From assembly GCF_014649015.1 (NCBI RefSeq), contig NZ_BMSF01000008.1:186001-250000 (forward strand): a DNA stretch of 64,000 nucleotides. Reading direction: 5' to 3'. Below, one piece after another: positions 54,501 through 61,195 of this stretch. The notes below the pieces were generated by a model. The model worked only from the letters and a program-made list of their open reading frames with translations, searched no databases and was not told the DNA's origin. Made by a program: the position numbers and the translations under genes. The DNA comes from Streptomyces narbonensis. Lineage in GTDB: Bacteria; Actinomycetota; Actinomycetes; Streptomycetales; Streptomycetaceae. Every line of letters begins with the position of its first letter. Position 1 is the first letter of the stretch.

Positions 54501-55231
54501 GCGATGCGCAGGGTGCGCATCGTCGCCTGCCGGTACTCCGAGGTGATCGTGCGGATGGACTCGGCCTGGGCCTTCGCCCGACCGAAGATCTTGAGGGTGG
54601 GCAGGCCCGCCACGACGTCCAGGAAGTGGCCGGAGAGCCGGGAGAGCAGCCTCCACTGCCGGTCCATCCGTGCTTGCGTGTACCAGCCGATGAGGATCAT
54701 GAAGACCGGGATGAGCGGCAGCGTCCCGACGATGATCGCCGCCGAGACCCAGTCCTCGGTGACGATCCGCGCGAGGACCGCCACCGGCACGACCACCGCG
54801 AGACCGAGCTGCGGCAGATAGCGCGCGAAGTAGTCGTCGAGCGCGTCCACGCCGCGCGTCGCGAGCGCGATCAGCGAACCGGCCTTCTGGCCGCTCAGCC
54901 AGCCGGGCCCGAGCGCGGCCGCGCGTACGAGCAGCCGGCCACGGAGTTCGGACTTGACGGCTGCGCTCGCCCGGTGGGCGGCGAGCTCGGTGAGCCAGGA
55001 GACGAGCCCCCGCCCCACCGCGACTCCCGCGAGTAGCAGCAGAGGGGTGGTCAGATCGGAAGCCGCCAGGCCCTCCTGGAAGGCCCCCACCACGATCTCG
55101 GCGATGAGCATCGCCTGGGCGACGACCAGCGCCGCCCCGGCCAGACCGAGCACGACCACCGCGGCAAGGAAGAAGCGGGTGGCCCGGGCGTACCGGAGCA
55201 GACGCGGGTCGATCGGTTTCACGTGAAACAT
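51572..55231 (-). CDS. cydCD: CydC-CydD fused ABC exporter for cytochrome bd assembly
   Basis: A 1219-aa fusion of the two half-transporters that export glutathione/cysteine-type reductant needed for cytochrome bd maturation. The N-terminal CydD-like half has six membrane helices and an ATPase with Walker A GPSGVGKST, signature LSAGQRQRLALARA and Walker B LLLLDEPTAALD. An ~80-residue Ser/Gly/Ala/Glu linker (~570-640) precedes the CydC-like half, with Walker A GASGSGKTT, signature LSGGQRQRLALARA and Walker B VLVLDEPAEHLD (Asp-Glu retained). ATG 55231 lies 20 bp after the cydB stop. The first codons (MFHVKPI) are formed by a perfect parS palindrome. The C-terminal tail carries a duplicated nonapeptide. 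Confidence 0.95.
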   Translation of the reverse strand: MFHVKPIDPRLLRYARATRFFLAAVVVLGLAGAALVVAQAMLIAEIVVGAFQEGLAASDLTTPLLLLAGVAVGRGLVSWLTELAAHRASAAVKSELRGRLLVRAAALGPGWLSGQKAGSLIALATRGVDALDDYFARYLPQLGLAVVVPVAVLARIVTEDWVSAAIIVGTLPLIPVFMILIGWYTQARMDRQWRLLSRLSGHFLDVVAGLPTLKIFGRAKAQAESIRTITSEYRQATMRTLRIAFLSSFALELLATLSVALVAVTIGMRLVHGELDLYTGLVILILAPEAYLPLRQVGAQYHAAAEGLAAAEEIFEVLEQPVRAGGTGAVPDSVRLELDRVTVRHAGRAEPALDAATLTVEPGETVALVGPSGVGKSTLLDVVLGFVAPEEGGSVRVGGEELASLDLEAWRSRVAWVPQRPYLFAGTIAENVRLARPDASDEAVREALRDAGADGFVAGLPEGLGTQLGEDGAGLSAGQRQRLALARAFLADRPLLLLDEPTAALDGETEAGVVDAVRRLAAGRTVLLVVHRPALLAVADRVVSLVPAAEEADSAAAVDGNASVAVADEESSGSVESESGGSEAYDSGSAGAVGSAGAVADSGASSGRVSGEAAGAGSGRSVLGRVRDMAGELKGRMALALLLGSLALGSAVGLMAVSGWLISRASEQPPVLYLMMAVTATRAFGIGRAVFRYAERLVSHDAVLRMLAELRVSVYGRLERIAPAGLRRTRRGDLLSRLVQDVDALQDYWLRWWLPVGAALVVGVASAGFTAWMLPEAGAVLAVGLLVAGIAVPAVGGAVARRAERRLAPARGGLATAVADLLRGCAELTVAGALPGRVERTRTADRHLTSIASRQAAATALGAGLSAVVCGLTVVAAALVGVQAVRDGRLDGVALAVVVLTPLAAFEAVTGLPLAVQYRQRVRHSAERVFEVLDAPVPVHEPADPAAPPADPFPLVLTGLSARHAGQDRAALANFGLTLEAGRRVAVVGASGSGKTTLAQVLLRFLDVENGMYRIGGVPAWELDGDAVRRFVGLCAQDAHIFDSSVRENLRLAKVGASDEELRDALRRARLLDWVDGLPAGLDTLVGEHGSRLSGGQRQRLALARALLADFPVLVLDEPAEHLDLATADALTDDLLRATEGRTTVLITHRLQGLDAVDEVVVLAEGRTVQRGPYAELAEAEGPLRRMLEQERETDLLVVGAGTDRAVSGAGTDRAVSGA
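51577..51636. repeat. 27-bp tandem duplication at the 3' end of cydCD
   Basis: Two perfect 27-bp units (51577-51603, 51604-51630) plus 6 bp encode the duplicated C-terminal tail GAGTDRAVS, immediately before the cydCD stop at 51572. Confidence 0.95.
55216..55229. other. Perfect parS site (ParB-binding centromere)
   Basis: GTTTCACGTGAAAC is a perfect 14-bp palindrome identical to the Streptomyces parS consensus, where ParB loads to organise oriC-proximal DNA. It overlaps codons 1-6 of cydCD. Such sites cluster around oriC, supporting an origin-proximal location for this window. Confidence 0.9.
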
Positions 55232-55251
55232 GCCCCTCTGGTGAGCGTCGG

Positions 55252-56253
55252 CTAGTGAGCGTCAGCGATGTGTTGCGTACCGATGCGCTTACGGAACACC
55301 CAGTAGGTCCAGCTCTGGTACAGCAGCACCAACGGGGTCGCGATCGCCGCGCACCAGGTCATGATCTTGAGCGTGTAAGGGCTCGACGACGCGTTCGTCA
55401 CGGTGAGACTCCACTCGGGGTCGAGCGAAGACGGCATGACGTCGGGGAAGAGCGCGAGGAAGAGCATCGCCACCGCTGCGGCGATCGTCACACCCGAGAG
55501 CGCGAACGACCAGCCCTCGCGCCCCACCCTTATGGCACCGATCGCGCCGACGAGCGCCACCACGGCGACCAGCATCGCGCCGAGGCTCCAGCTGTCCCCC
55601 GTGTCGACCTGGGTCCAGATCAGGAAGGCGAGCGCGAGCACGGCCGTGAACAGACCCAGCTTGAGCGCGAGCGCCCTGGCGCGCACCCGGATGTCACCGA
55701 CCGTCTTGAGCGACGCGAAGACCGCGCCGTGGAAGGTGAAGAGGGTGAGCGTGACCAGCCCACCGAGGAGGGCGTACGGGTTGAGGAGGTCCCAGAAGGT
55801 GCCGACGTACTCCATCTCCGCGTCGATCTTCACGCCACGGACGATGTTGCCGAAGGCCACGCCCCACAGGAACGCGGGGATCAGGGAGGTCCAGAAGATG
55901 GCCTGCTCCCAGTTGCGCTGCCAGTTCTCCTCGGGCCGCTTCGCCCGGTACTCGAAGGCGACACCCCGGACGATCAGGCAGACCAGGATGATCAGCAGGG
56001 GCAGGTAGAAGCCGGAGAAGAGCGTCGCGTACCACTCGGGGAACGCGGCGAAGGTCGCCCCGCCGGCGGTGAGCAGCCACACCTCGTTGCCGTCCCAGAC
56101 GGGACCGATCGTGTTGATGAGGACCCGCTTCTCGACCCGGTCGCGGGCGAGCAGCTTGGTCAGGACGCCGATCCCGAAGTCGAAGCCTTCGAGGAAGAAG
56201 TAGCCGATCCAGAGGACGGCGATGAGTACGAACCAGACGTTGTGGAGTTCCAT
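55252..56253 (-). CDS. cydB: Cytochrome bd ubiquinol/menaquinol oxidase subunit II
   Basis: A 333-aa membrane subunit with eight to nine helices (MELHNVWFVLIAVLWIGYFFLEGFDFGIG at the start; FHGAVFASLKT, WSFALSGVTIAAAVAMLFLALFP, WCAAIATPLVLLYQSWTYWVFRKR). The N-terminal GFDFGIG motif and GNEVWLLTAGGATFAAFPEWYATLFSGFYL are family hallmarks, here with the DGNEVWL signature intact. It supports CydA, which carries the hemes. ATG 56253 has GGAG 8 nt upstream, 17 bp after the cydA stop; cydCD follows after 20 bp, so cydA-cydB-cydCD is one operon. Confidence 0.96.
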   Translation of the reverse strand: MELHNVWFVLIAVLWIGYFFLEGFDFGIGVLTKLLARDRVEKRVLINTIGPVWDGNEVWLLTAGGATFAAFPEWYATLFSGFYLPLLIILVCLIVRGVAFEYRAKRPEENWQRNWEQAIFWTSLIPAFLWGVAFGNIVRGVKIDAEMEYVGTFWDLLNPYALLGGLVTLTLFTFHGAVFASLKTVGDIRVRARALALKLGLFTAVLALAFLIWTQVDTGDSWSLGAMLVAVVALVGAIGAIRVGREGWSFALSGVTIAAAVAMLFLALFPDVMPSSLDPEWSLTVTNASSSPYTLKIMTWCAAIATPLVLLYQSWTYWVFRKRIGTQHIADAH

Positions 56254-56270
56254 GCCTCGTTCTCCTGACC

Positions 56271-57779
56271 TCAGTACGAGAAGGCCATGGGCCGGTCGGG
56301 GTCGCGGGAGTCCCCGCCGATCTTGGTGGGCGGGTTGAGGTCGTCCTCCGTGAGCTCCGGCGGGCCGGCCTTGATGTACTTCACGAGGAGCTTGACCTCG
56401 ATCACGGCGAGGACGGCGTAGAGCGCGGTGAAGACGATCATCGAGGTGAGCACCTCGCCCGTGGTGGTGCCGGGGGAGACCGCGTCCCGGGTGCGCAGCA
56501 CGCCGTAGACGACCCAGGGCTGACGACCCATCTCGGTGAAGATCCAGCCCCAGGAGTTGGCGATCAGCGGGAACGCCATGGTCCAGAGGGCGACGATCCA
56601 GTACCACTTGGTGAAGCGGGGGCTGAGCGCCTTCCGCCTGAACAGGACCAGGTTCGGCACTTCGTCCTCACCGGTCCGCATCCCCGGTGCCAGCATGAAC
56701 TTCTTGCGGGTCAGCCAGAGGCCGAGCATGCCGATGCCCAGCGAGGCCATGCCGAAGCCGATCATCCAGCGGAAGCCCCAGTACGCGACGGGGATGTTGG
56801 GCCGGTAGTCGCCGGGGCCGAACTTCTCCTGCTCGGCCTTGTTGATGTCGTTGATGCCCGGGACGTACGAGGTGAAGTCGTCGTTCGCCAGGAACGACAG
56901 CAGGCCCGGGATCTCGATGGCCACCTTGTTGTGGCCCTTGTCGACATCGCCGTACGCGAAGATCGAGAACGGCGCGGGTGCCTCGCCGTCCCAGAGGGCC
57001 TCGGCGGCGGCCATCTTCATCGGCTGCTGCTTGAACATGACCTTGCCGAGCAGGTCACCGCTGATGGCGGTGCCGAGGCCGGCGATGATCAGGGTGATCA
57101 GGCCGAGCCGCAGCGAGGTCCGCATCACCGGGATGTGCTTCTTCCGCGCCAGGTGGAAGGCGGAGATGCCGACCATGAACGCGCCGCCGACCAGGAAGGC
57201 CGCCGTCATCGTGTGGAAGAACTGGGTGAGGGCGGTGTTCTGGGTGAGCACCAGCCAGAAGTTGGTGAGCTCCGCCCGGCCGCGCGCCTCGTTGATGCGG
57301 TACCCGACGGGGTGCTGCATCCAGGAGTTCGCCGCGAGGATGAAGTAGGCGGAGAGGATGGTGCCGATCGAGACCATCCAGATACAGGCGAGGTGGATCC
57401 TCTTCGGCAGCTTGTCCCAGCCGAAGATCCACAGGCCGATGAACGTGGACTCGAAGAAGAAGGCGATGAGCGCTTCGAAGGCGAGCGGGGCACCGAAGAT
57501 GTCGCCGACGAAGCGGGAGTAGTCGGACCAGTTCATGCCGAACTGGAACTCCTGGACGATGCCGGTGACGACACCCATGGCGATGTTGATCAGGAAGAGC
57601 TTGCCCCAGAACTTCGTCGCCCGGAGGTACTTCTCCTTCTCGGTCCGGACCCAGGCGGTCTGGAGACCGGCGGTAAGGGCGGCCAGGGAGATCGTCAGAG
57701 GGACGAAGAGGAAGTGGTAGACGGTGGTGATGCCGAACTGCCAGCGCGCCAACGTCTCTGGTGCAAGAGCGAGGTCCAC
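56271..57779 (-). CDS. cydA: Cytochrome bd oxidase subunit I (heme subunit)
   Basis: A 502-aa quinol oxidase subunit that reduces O2 to water with high affinity in microaerobic conditions. Heme ligands visible: His22 (TVYHFLFV), His189 (FFHTMT), and a Met in the later helix region; Glu102 and Glu110 (FEALIAFFFEST) match the proton-path glutamates. The quinol site GRQPW is present near residue 410, and the Q-loop is of the short type. GTG 57779 is preceded by AAGGAG at 8 nt. It is first in the operon with cydB and cydCD; a Rex operator lies ~85-108 bp upstream, so expression should rise when NADH/NAD+ is high. Confidence 0.97.
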   Translation of the reverse strand: MDLALAPETLARWQFGITTVYHFLFVPLTISLAALTAGLQTAWVRTEKEKYLRATKFWGKLFLINIAMGVVTGIVQEFQFGMNWSDYSRFVGDIFGAPLAFEALIAFFFESTFIGLWIFGWDKLPKRIHLACIWMVSIGTILSAYFILAANSWMQHPVGYRINEARGRAELTNFWLVLTQNTALTQFFHTMTAAFLVGGAFMVGISAFHLARKKHIPVMRTSLRLGLITLIIAGLGTAISGDLLGKVMFKQQPMKMAAAEALWDGEAPAPFSIFAYGDVDKGHNKVAIEIPGLLSFLANDDFTSYVPGINDINKAEQEKFGPGDYRPNIPVAYWGFRWMIGFGMASLGIGMLGLWLTRKKFMLAPGMRTGEDEVPNLVLFRRKALSPRFTKWYWIVALWTMAFPLIANSWGWIFTEMGRQPWVVYGVLRTRDAVSPGTTTGEVLTSMIVFTALYAVLAVIEVKLLVKYIKAGPPELTEDDLNPPTKIGGDSRDPDRPMAFSY

Positions 57780-57861
57780 GTCGTTTTCTCCTTACATCGC
57801 CGTGGTCACATCGGCAGTTTGCCCCGTTAATCCCACTAATTTAGGGATGAACCAGGACACG

Positions 57862-57887
57862 CTTGTGAACGCGTTCACATTCACAAG
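57862..57887. promoter_or_regulatory. Rex operator (ROP), with an additional overlapping half-site
   Basis: TGTGAACGCGTTCACA (57864-57879) is a perfect 16-bp palindrome identical to the Rex-binding consensus known upstream of S. coelicolor cydABCD. A second overlapping inverted repeat, CTTGTGAA / TTCACAAG (57862-57869 and 57880-57887), adds a third half-site. The site lies upstream of cydA in the divergent spacer to the cyclophilin-like gene. Confidence 0.93.
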
Positions 57888-57983
57888 CATTATGGCTCAT
57901 ACGAAATCCGTACCTTCAGTCGGGGTCCCCGTACCGAAGGTCACCTCTTCCCAGGACCTTCAACATATTGTTGAATCCGGGGC

Positions 57984-58361
57984 ATGACCCTTCGGATACG
58001 CATCGTCTGGCCCGCCGGACACACCACGGCGACCCTTGAGGAGACCCCCACGAGCACGGCGCTCGCGAGGGCTCTCCCGATCTCCTCCACCGCCCGGACG
58101 TGGGGCGAGGAGGTCTACTTCGACACCCCGGTATCGGTCCCCGTCGAGGACGGCGCTCGCCAGGTCGTCGAGCCCGGCACGGTGGCCTTCTGGACGGACG
58201 GCGACGCGCTCGCCCTCCCCTACGGCCCGACCCCGATCTCACGGGGAGACGAGTGCCGGCTGGCGAGCCCCTGCAACCTCCTGGGCGCGCTGGACGGCGA
58301 CCCGCGGATCCTGGCCACCGTCAGGGACGGCGACCCGATCCGCGTGGAGCCCGTGGACTAA
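57984..58361 (+). CDS. Cyclophilin-like fold protein (TM1367/Cyclophil_like2 type)
   Basis: A 125-aa all-beta protein with the cyclophilin-like-2 pattern: RIRIVWPAGHTTATLEETPTSTALARALPI, WGEEVYFDTPVSVP, PGTVAFWTDGDALALPYGPTPIS, SPCNLLGALDGDPRIL. These proteins share the cyclophilin barrel but lack the prolyl-isomerase active-site residues; their function is unknown. The palindrome-like CAACATATTGTTG lies 11 bp upstream of the ATG (57961-57973) and could be an operator. The stop TAA overlaps the stop of the convergent hisC-type gene (58358-58361), leaving no intergenic space. It is divergent from cydA and shares the Rex-site spacer. Confidence 0.82.
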   Translation: MTLRIRIVWPAGHTTATLEETPTSTALARALPISSTARTWGEEVYFDTPVSVPVEDGARQVVEPGTVAFWTDGDALALPYGPTPISRGDECRLASPCNLLGALDGDPRILATVRDGDPIRVEPVD

Positions 58362-59455
58362 CCCTCGCTGCGGAAGCCCTCCGCCGCCTTCAGGAACAGG
58401 TCATTCGCCTCGGTCTCACCGATCGTGACGCGCACGCCCTCACCCGCGAACGGCCGCACCATCACGCCGTGCCGCTCGCACTCCGCCGCGAAGTCCAGCG
58501 TCCGCTCGCCGAGGCGCAGCCAGACGAAGTTCGCCTGGGTGTCCGCCACGGTCCAGCCCTGGGCCACGAGCCCCGCGTGGACCCGCTCGCGCTCGGCCAC
58601 CAGCGAGCCGACCCGGCCGAGCAGTTCGTCCTCGGCCCGCAGCGAGGCCACCGCCGCGTCCTGCGCCAGCTGGCTCACCCCGAACGGGACCGCCGTCTTG
58701 CGCAGCGCCGCAGCCACCGGCTCGTGGGCCACCGCGAAGCCGACCCGCAGCCCCGCCAGGCCGTACGCCTTGGAGAAGGTGCGCAGCACCGCCACGTTCG
58801 GCCGGTCGCGGTAGAGCTCGATGCCGTCCGGGATGTCGGTGTCGCGGACGAACTCGCGGTACGCCTCGTCGATCACGACCAGGACGTCGGAGGGCACCCG
58901 GTCGAGGAAGCGCTCCAGCTCGGCCCGGCGGACCGCGGTGCCCGTGGGGTTGTTGGGGTTGCAGACGAAGATCAGCCGCGTCCGGTCGGTGATCGCCGCC
59001 GCCATCGCGTCGAGGTCGTGCACCTCACCGTCGGTCAGCGGCACCTGCACCGAGGTGGCACCGCTGATCTGCGTGATGATCGGGTACGCCTCGAAGGAGC
59101 GCCAGGCGTAGATCACCTCGTCGCCCGGGCCCGAGGTGGCCTGGAGCAGCGACTGCGCCACCCCGACCGAGCCCGTGCCCGTCGCGATGTGCGAGACGGG
59201 CACGCCGAAGCGGTCGGCGAGCTCCTGCATCAGGCCGGTGCAGGCCATGTCCGGGTAGCGGTTGAAGTTCGCGGCGGCGGCCAGCGTGCTCTCCATGACC
59301 CCGGGCAGCGGCGGATAGGGGTTCTCGTTGGACGAGAGCTTGAAGGCCACGGGACCGCCCGTGGCGGCCGGCTTGCCCGGCTTGTAGGTGGGAACACCGT
59401 CCAGCTCGGCGCGCAGCTTGGGGCTGCCGGTGCTCGTCCCGCTGGTCTCGCTCAC
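58358..59455 (-). CDS. hisC: Histidinol-phosphate/aromatic aminotransferase (HisC/Pat type)
   Basis: A 365-aa PLP-dependent class I/II aminotransferase: KLSSNENPYPPLP near the N-terminus, FVCNPNNPTG (PLP site), VVIDEAYREFV (Asp for the ring nitrogen), and the PLP Lys in TFSKAYGLAGLRVGF; the phosphate-binding Arg follows. The KLSSNENP opening marks the HisC/Pat branch. It could be the histidinol-phosphate enzyme or the aromatic (phenylpyruvate) aminotransferase; in actinobacteria the stand-alone copy outside the his operon is often called pat/hisC2, and pheA is also in this window. GTG 59455 is fixed by GAGGAGG 7 nt upstream. Its stop overlaps that of the convergent cyclophilin-like gene. Confidence 0.9.
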   Translation of the reverse strand: MSETSGTSTGSPKLRAELDGVPTYKPGKPAATGGPVAFKLSSNENPYPPLPGVMESTLAAAANFNRYPDMACTGLMQELADRFGVPVSHIATGTGSVGVAQSLLQATSGPGDEVIYAWRSFEAYPIITQISGATSVQVPLTDGEVHDLDAMAAAITDRTRLIFVCNPNNPTGTAVRRAELERFLDRVPSDVLVVIDEAYREFVRDTDIPDGIELYRDRPNVAVLRTFSKAYGLAGLRVGFAVAHEPVAAALRKTAVPFGVSQLAQDAAVASLRAEDELLGRVGSLVAERERVHAGLVAQGWTVADTQANFVWLRLGERTLDFAAECERHGVMVRPFAGEGVRVTIGETEANDLFLKAAEGFRSEG

Positions 59456-59824
59456 AGTGTGGCCTCCTCGACCGTCCGTACCGCCAATACTCCTCACCTT
59501 ATGAGGATTCCCCGCCGCTGCGAATGGCCTGTGGACAACAGGAGGGACACGCTGTGGAAAGAGGGGGAGCGCGGGCCCGGGTGGCGCGCGCCGGTGGCGG
59601 GCGCCGTGGCGCGCATCCCCCGTAGAGGTGAGTTGAGACCTCTTCGAGACCTCGCCCCCACGCCAGGCCTACGGCGTTCGACAACCCTAGGTCGCATGCA
59701 AAAGCCCTTAACAACCTTCAATTCTATGCCAGTTGACGAATTTCGATCATGCAGAAACGTGCCTGCCAATGCCTGCATATGCGGCCGTCCCGACCGCCCC
59801 TCATCGCCCTACTATCGGCTCGCC
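59456..59824. other. Gene-free divergent spacer with one perfect DnaA box
   Basis: Between the hisC-type and LacI genes (369 bp). TTGTCCACA occurs on the minus strand at 59530-59538. The right half is relatively AT-rich. A TACTAT hexamer at 59810-59815 is a possible -10 for the LacI-type gene. No other structure is evident. Confidence 0.55.
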
Positions 59825-60931
59825 ATGACAGCAGCAGGGAAGCACCAGGTGAGCCGGGCACAGACCCGGGGAAGCCGGCAGGGCCGGGCAGGCATCCGGG
59901 ACGTGGCCGCCGCCGCCGGGGTCTCCATCACGACTGTCTCCGACGCGCTCAACGGCAAGGGCCGACTCCCGGACGCCACCCGCCGCCACGTCCGCGAGGT
60001 CGCCGACCGGCTGGGCTACCGCCCATCCGCGGCGGCCCGCACGCTTCGTACGGGCAAGTCGGGACTCATCGGCCTGACCGTGACCACGTACGGGGATGAA
60101 CCTTTCACCTTCACCGAATTCGCATACTTCGCGGAGATGGCCAGAGCAGCCACATCGGCAGCACTCGCCCGGGGCTACGCCCTGGTCATCCTCCCCGCCA
60201 CCTCCCGCCATGACGTCTGGTCGAACGTCGCCCTCGACGGCACCGTCGTCATCGACCCCTCCGACCATGACCCGGTCGTCACCGAACTGGTCCGGCAAGG
60301 CCTCCCCGTCGTCTCCGACGGACGCCCCGCCGGCACCCTTCCGGTCACCGCCTGGGTCGACAACGACCACGAAGCCGCCGTCCTCGATCTGCTCGACCAC
60401 CTCGCCGACGCCGGCGCCCGCCGCATCGGCCTCCTCACCGGAACCACCACCGACACCTACACCCGCCTGTCCACCACCGCGTACCTCAACTGGTGCGAGC
60501 GGGTCGGACAGGACCCCGTCTACGAGGCCTATCCGGCGCACGATCCGTGCGCGGGCGCCGTCGCGGCCGACCGGCTGCTCGCCCGCCCGGACCGACCGGA
60601 CGCCGTGTACGGCCTCTTCGACCCCAACGGAACCGACCTCCTCGCGGCCGCGCGCCGCTACGGACTGCGCGTCCCGGAGGACCTGCTGCTGGTCTGCTGC
60701 AGCGAGTCCACCGTCTACGCCACCACCGAACCGCCCATCACGACGCTCTCGCTCAAACCACGCAGGATCGGCACGGCCGTCGTCCAGCTCCTCATCGACG
60801 CCATCGAGGGGATCGATACGGACGGTCCGGTCGAGCAGGTGATACCGACCGAACTCATCGTCCGTACCTCCTCACAGCGGCGGCCGCCGCGCACCACGGT
60901 CAGCCCGCCGCGCTCACCCGCGAAGGACTGA
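59825..60931 (+). CDS. LacI family transcriptional regulator
   Basis: A 368-aa regulator: N-terminal LacI helix-turn-helix and hinge (IRDVAAAAGVSITTVSDALNGKGRLPDATRRHVREVADRLGYRPSAAARTLRTGKSGLIGL, ~24-85) followed by a periplasmic-binding-like ligand domain (~90-350) with DLLDHLADAGARRIGLLTG and DAVYGLFDPNGTDLLAAARRYGLRVPEDLLLVCCSESTVYATTEPPITTL. No sugar-utilisation genes adjoin it, so the ligand cannot be inferred from context; it may act on distant genes or on itself. Start ATG 59825 is 9 nt after TACTAT, close to leaderless. Ser/Pro/Arg-rich C-terminal tail. Confidence 0.93.
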   Translation: MTAAGKHQVSRAQTRGSRQGRAGIRDVAAAAGVSITTVSDALNGKGRLPDATRRHVREVADRLGYRPSAAARTLRTGKSGLIGLTVTTYGDEPFTFTEFAYFAEMARAATSAALARGYALVILPATSRHDVWSNVALDGTVVIDPSDHDPVVTELVRQGLPVVSDGRPAGTLPVTAWVDNDHEAAVLDLLDHLADAGARRIGLLTGTTTDTYTRLSTTAYLNWCERVGQDPVYEAYPAHDPCAGAVAADRLLARPDRPDAVYGLFDPNGTDLLAAARRYGLRVPEDLLLVCCSESTVYATTEPPITTLSLKPRRIGTAVVQLLIDAIEGIDTDGPVEQVIPTELIVRTSSQRRPPRTTVSPPRSPAKD

Positions 60932-60958
60932 CCGAGCCTCACCCGACCCGCCGCCCCC

Positions 60959-60982
60959 CGCCCCTGCCCGTGGGCAGGGGCG
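60959..60982 (+). terminator. Hairpin after the LacI gene
   Basis: Perfect inverted repeat CGCCCCTGCC / GGCAGGGGCG (60959-60968, 60973-60982), loop CGTG, 27 bp after the stop. Confidence 0.75.
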
Positions 60983-61195
60983 GCGAAACCGGGCACCGTA
61001 CCGGCTTCAACCCTGGACTGGACCTTCTCAATTCGGGCGAAACAACCGGTGAACCCGGAGTGGACCCGGATTCACCACCCCTGGTGCGTCACACAGGAGG
61101 ACCCTCATTCCTATGATGGGCGGACGACATCGTGGGCCACCCCGACCAGGCCGGTCCACCATGTGCAGGGCATCGCGACGGTGGTGGAGGGGTCC

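Noticed and set aside
57961..57973. CAACATATTGTTG as a firm operator for the cyclophilin-like gene
   Set aside because: Arms are only 5 bp and could be chance; mentioned in the gene entry but not given as a separate site.
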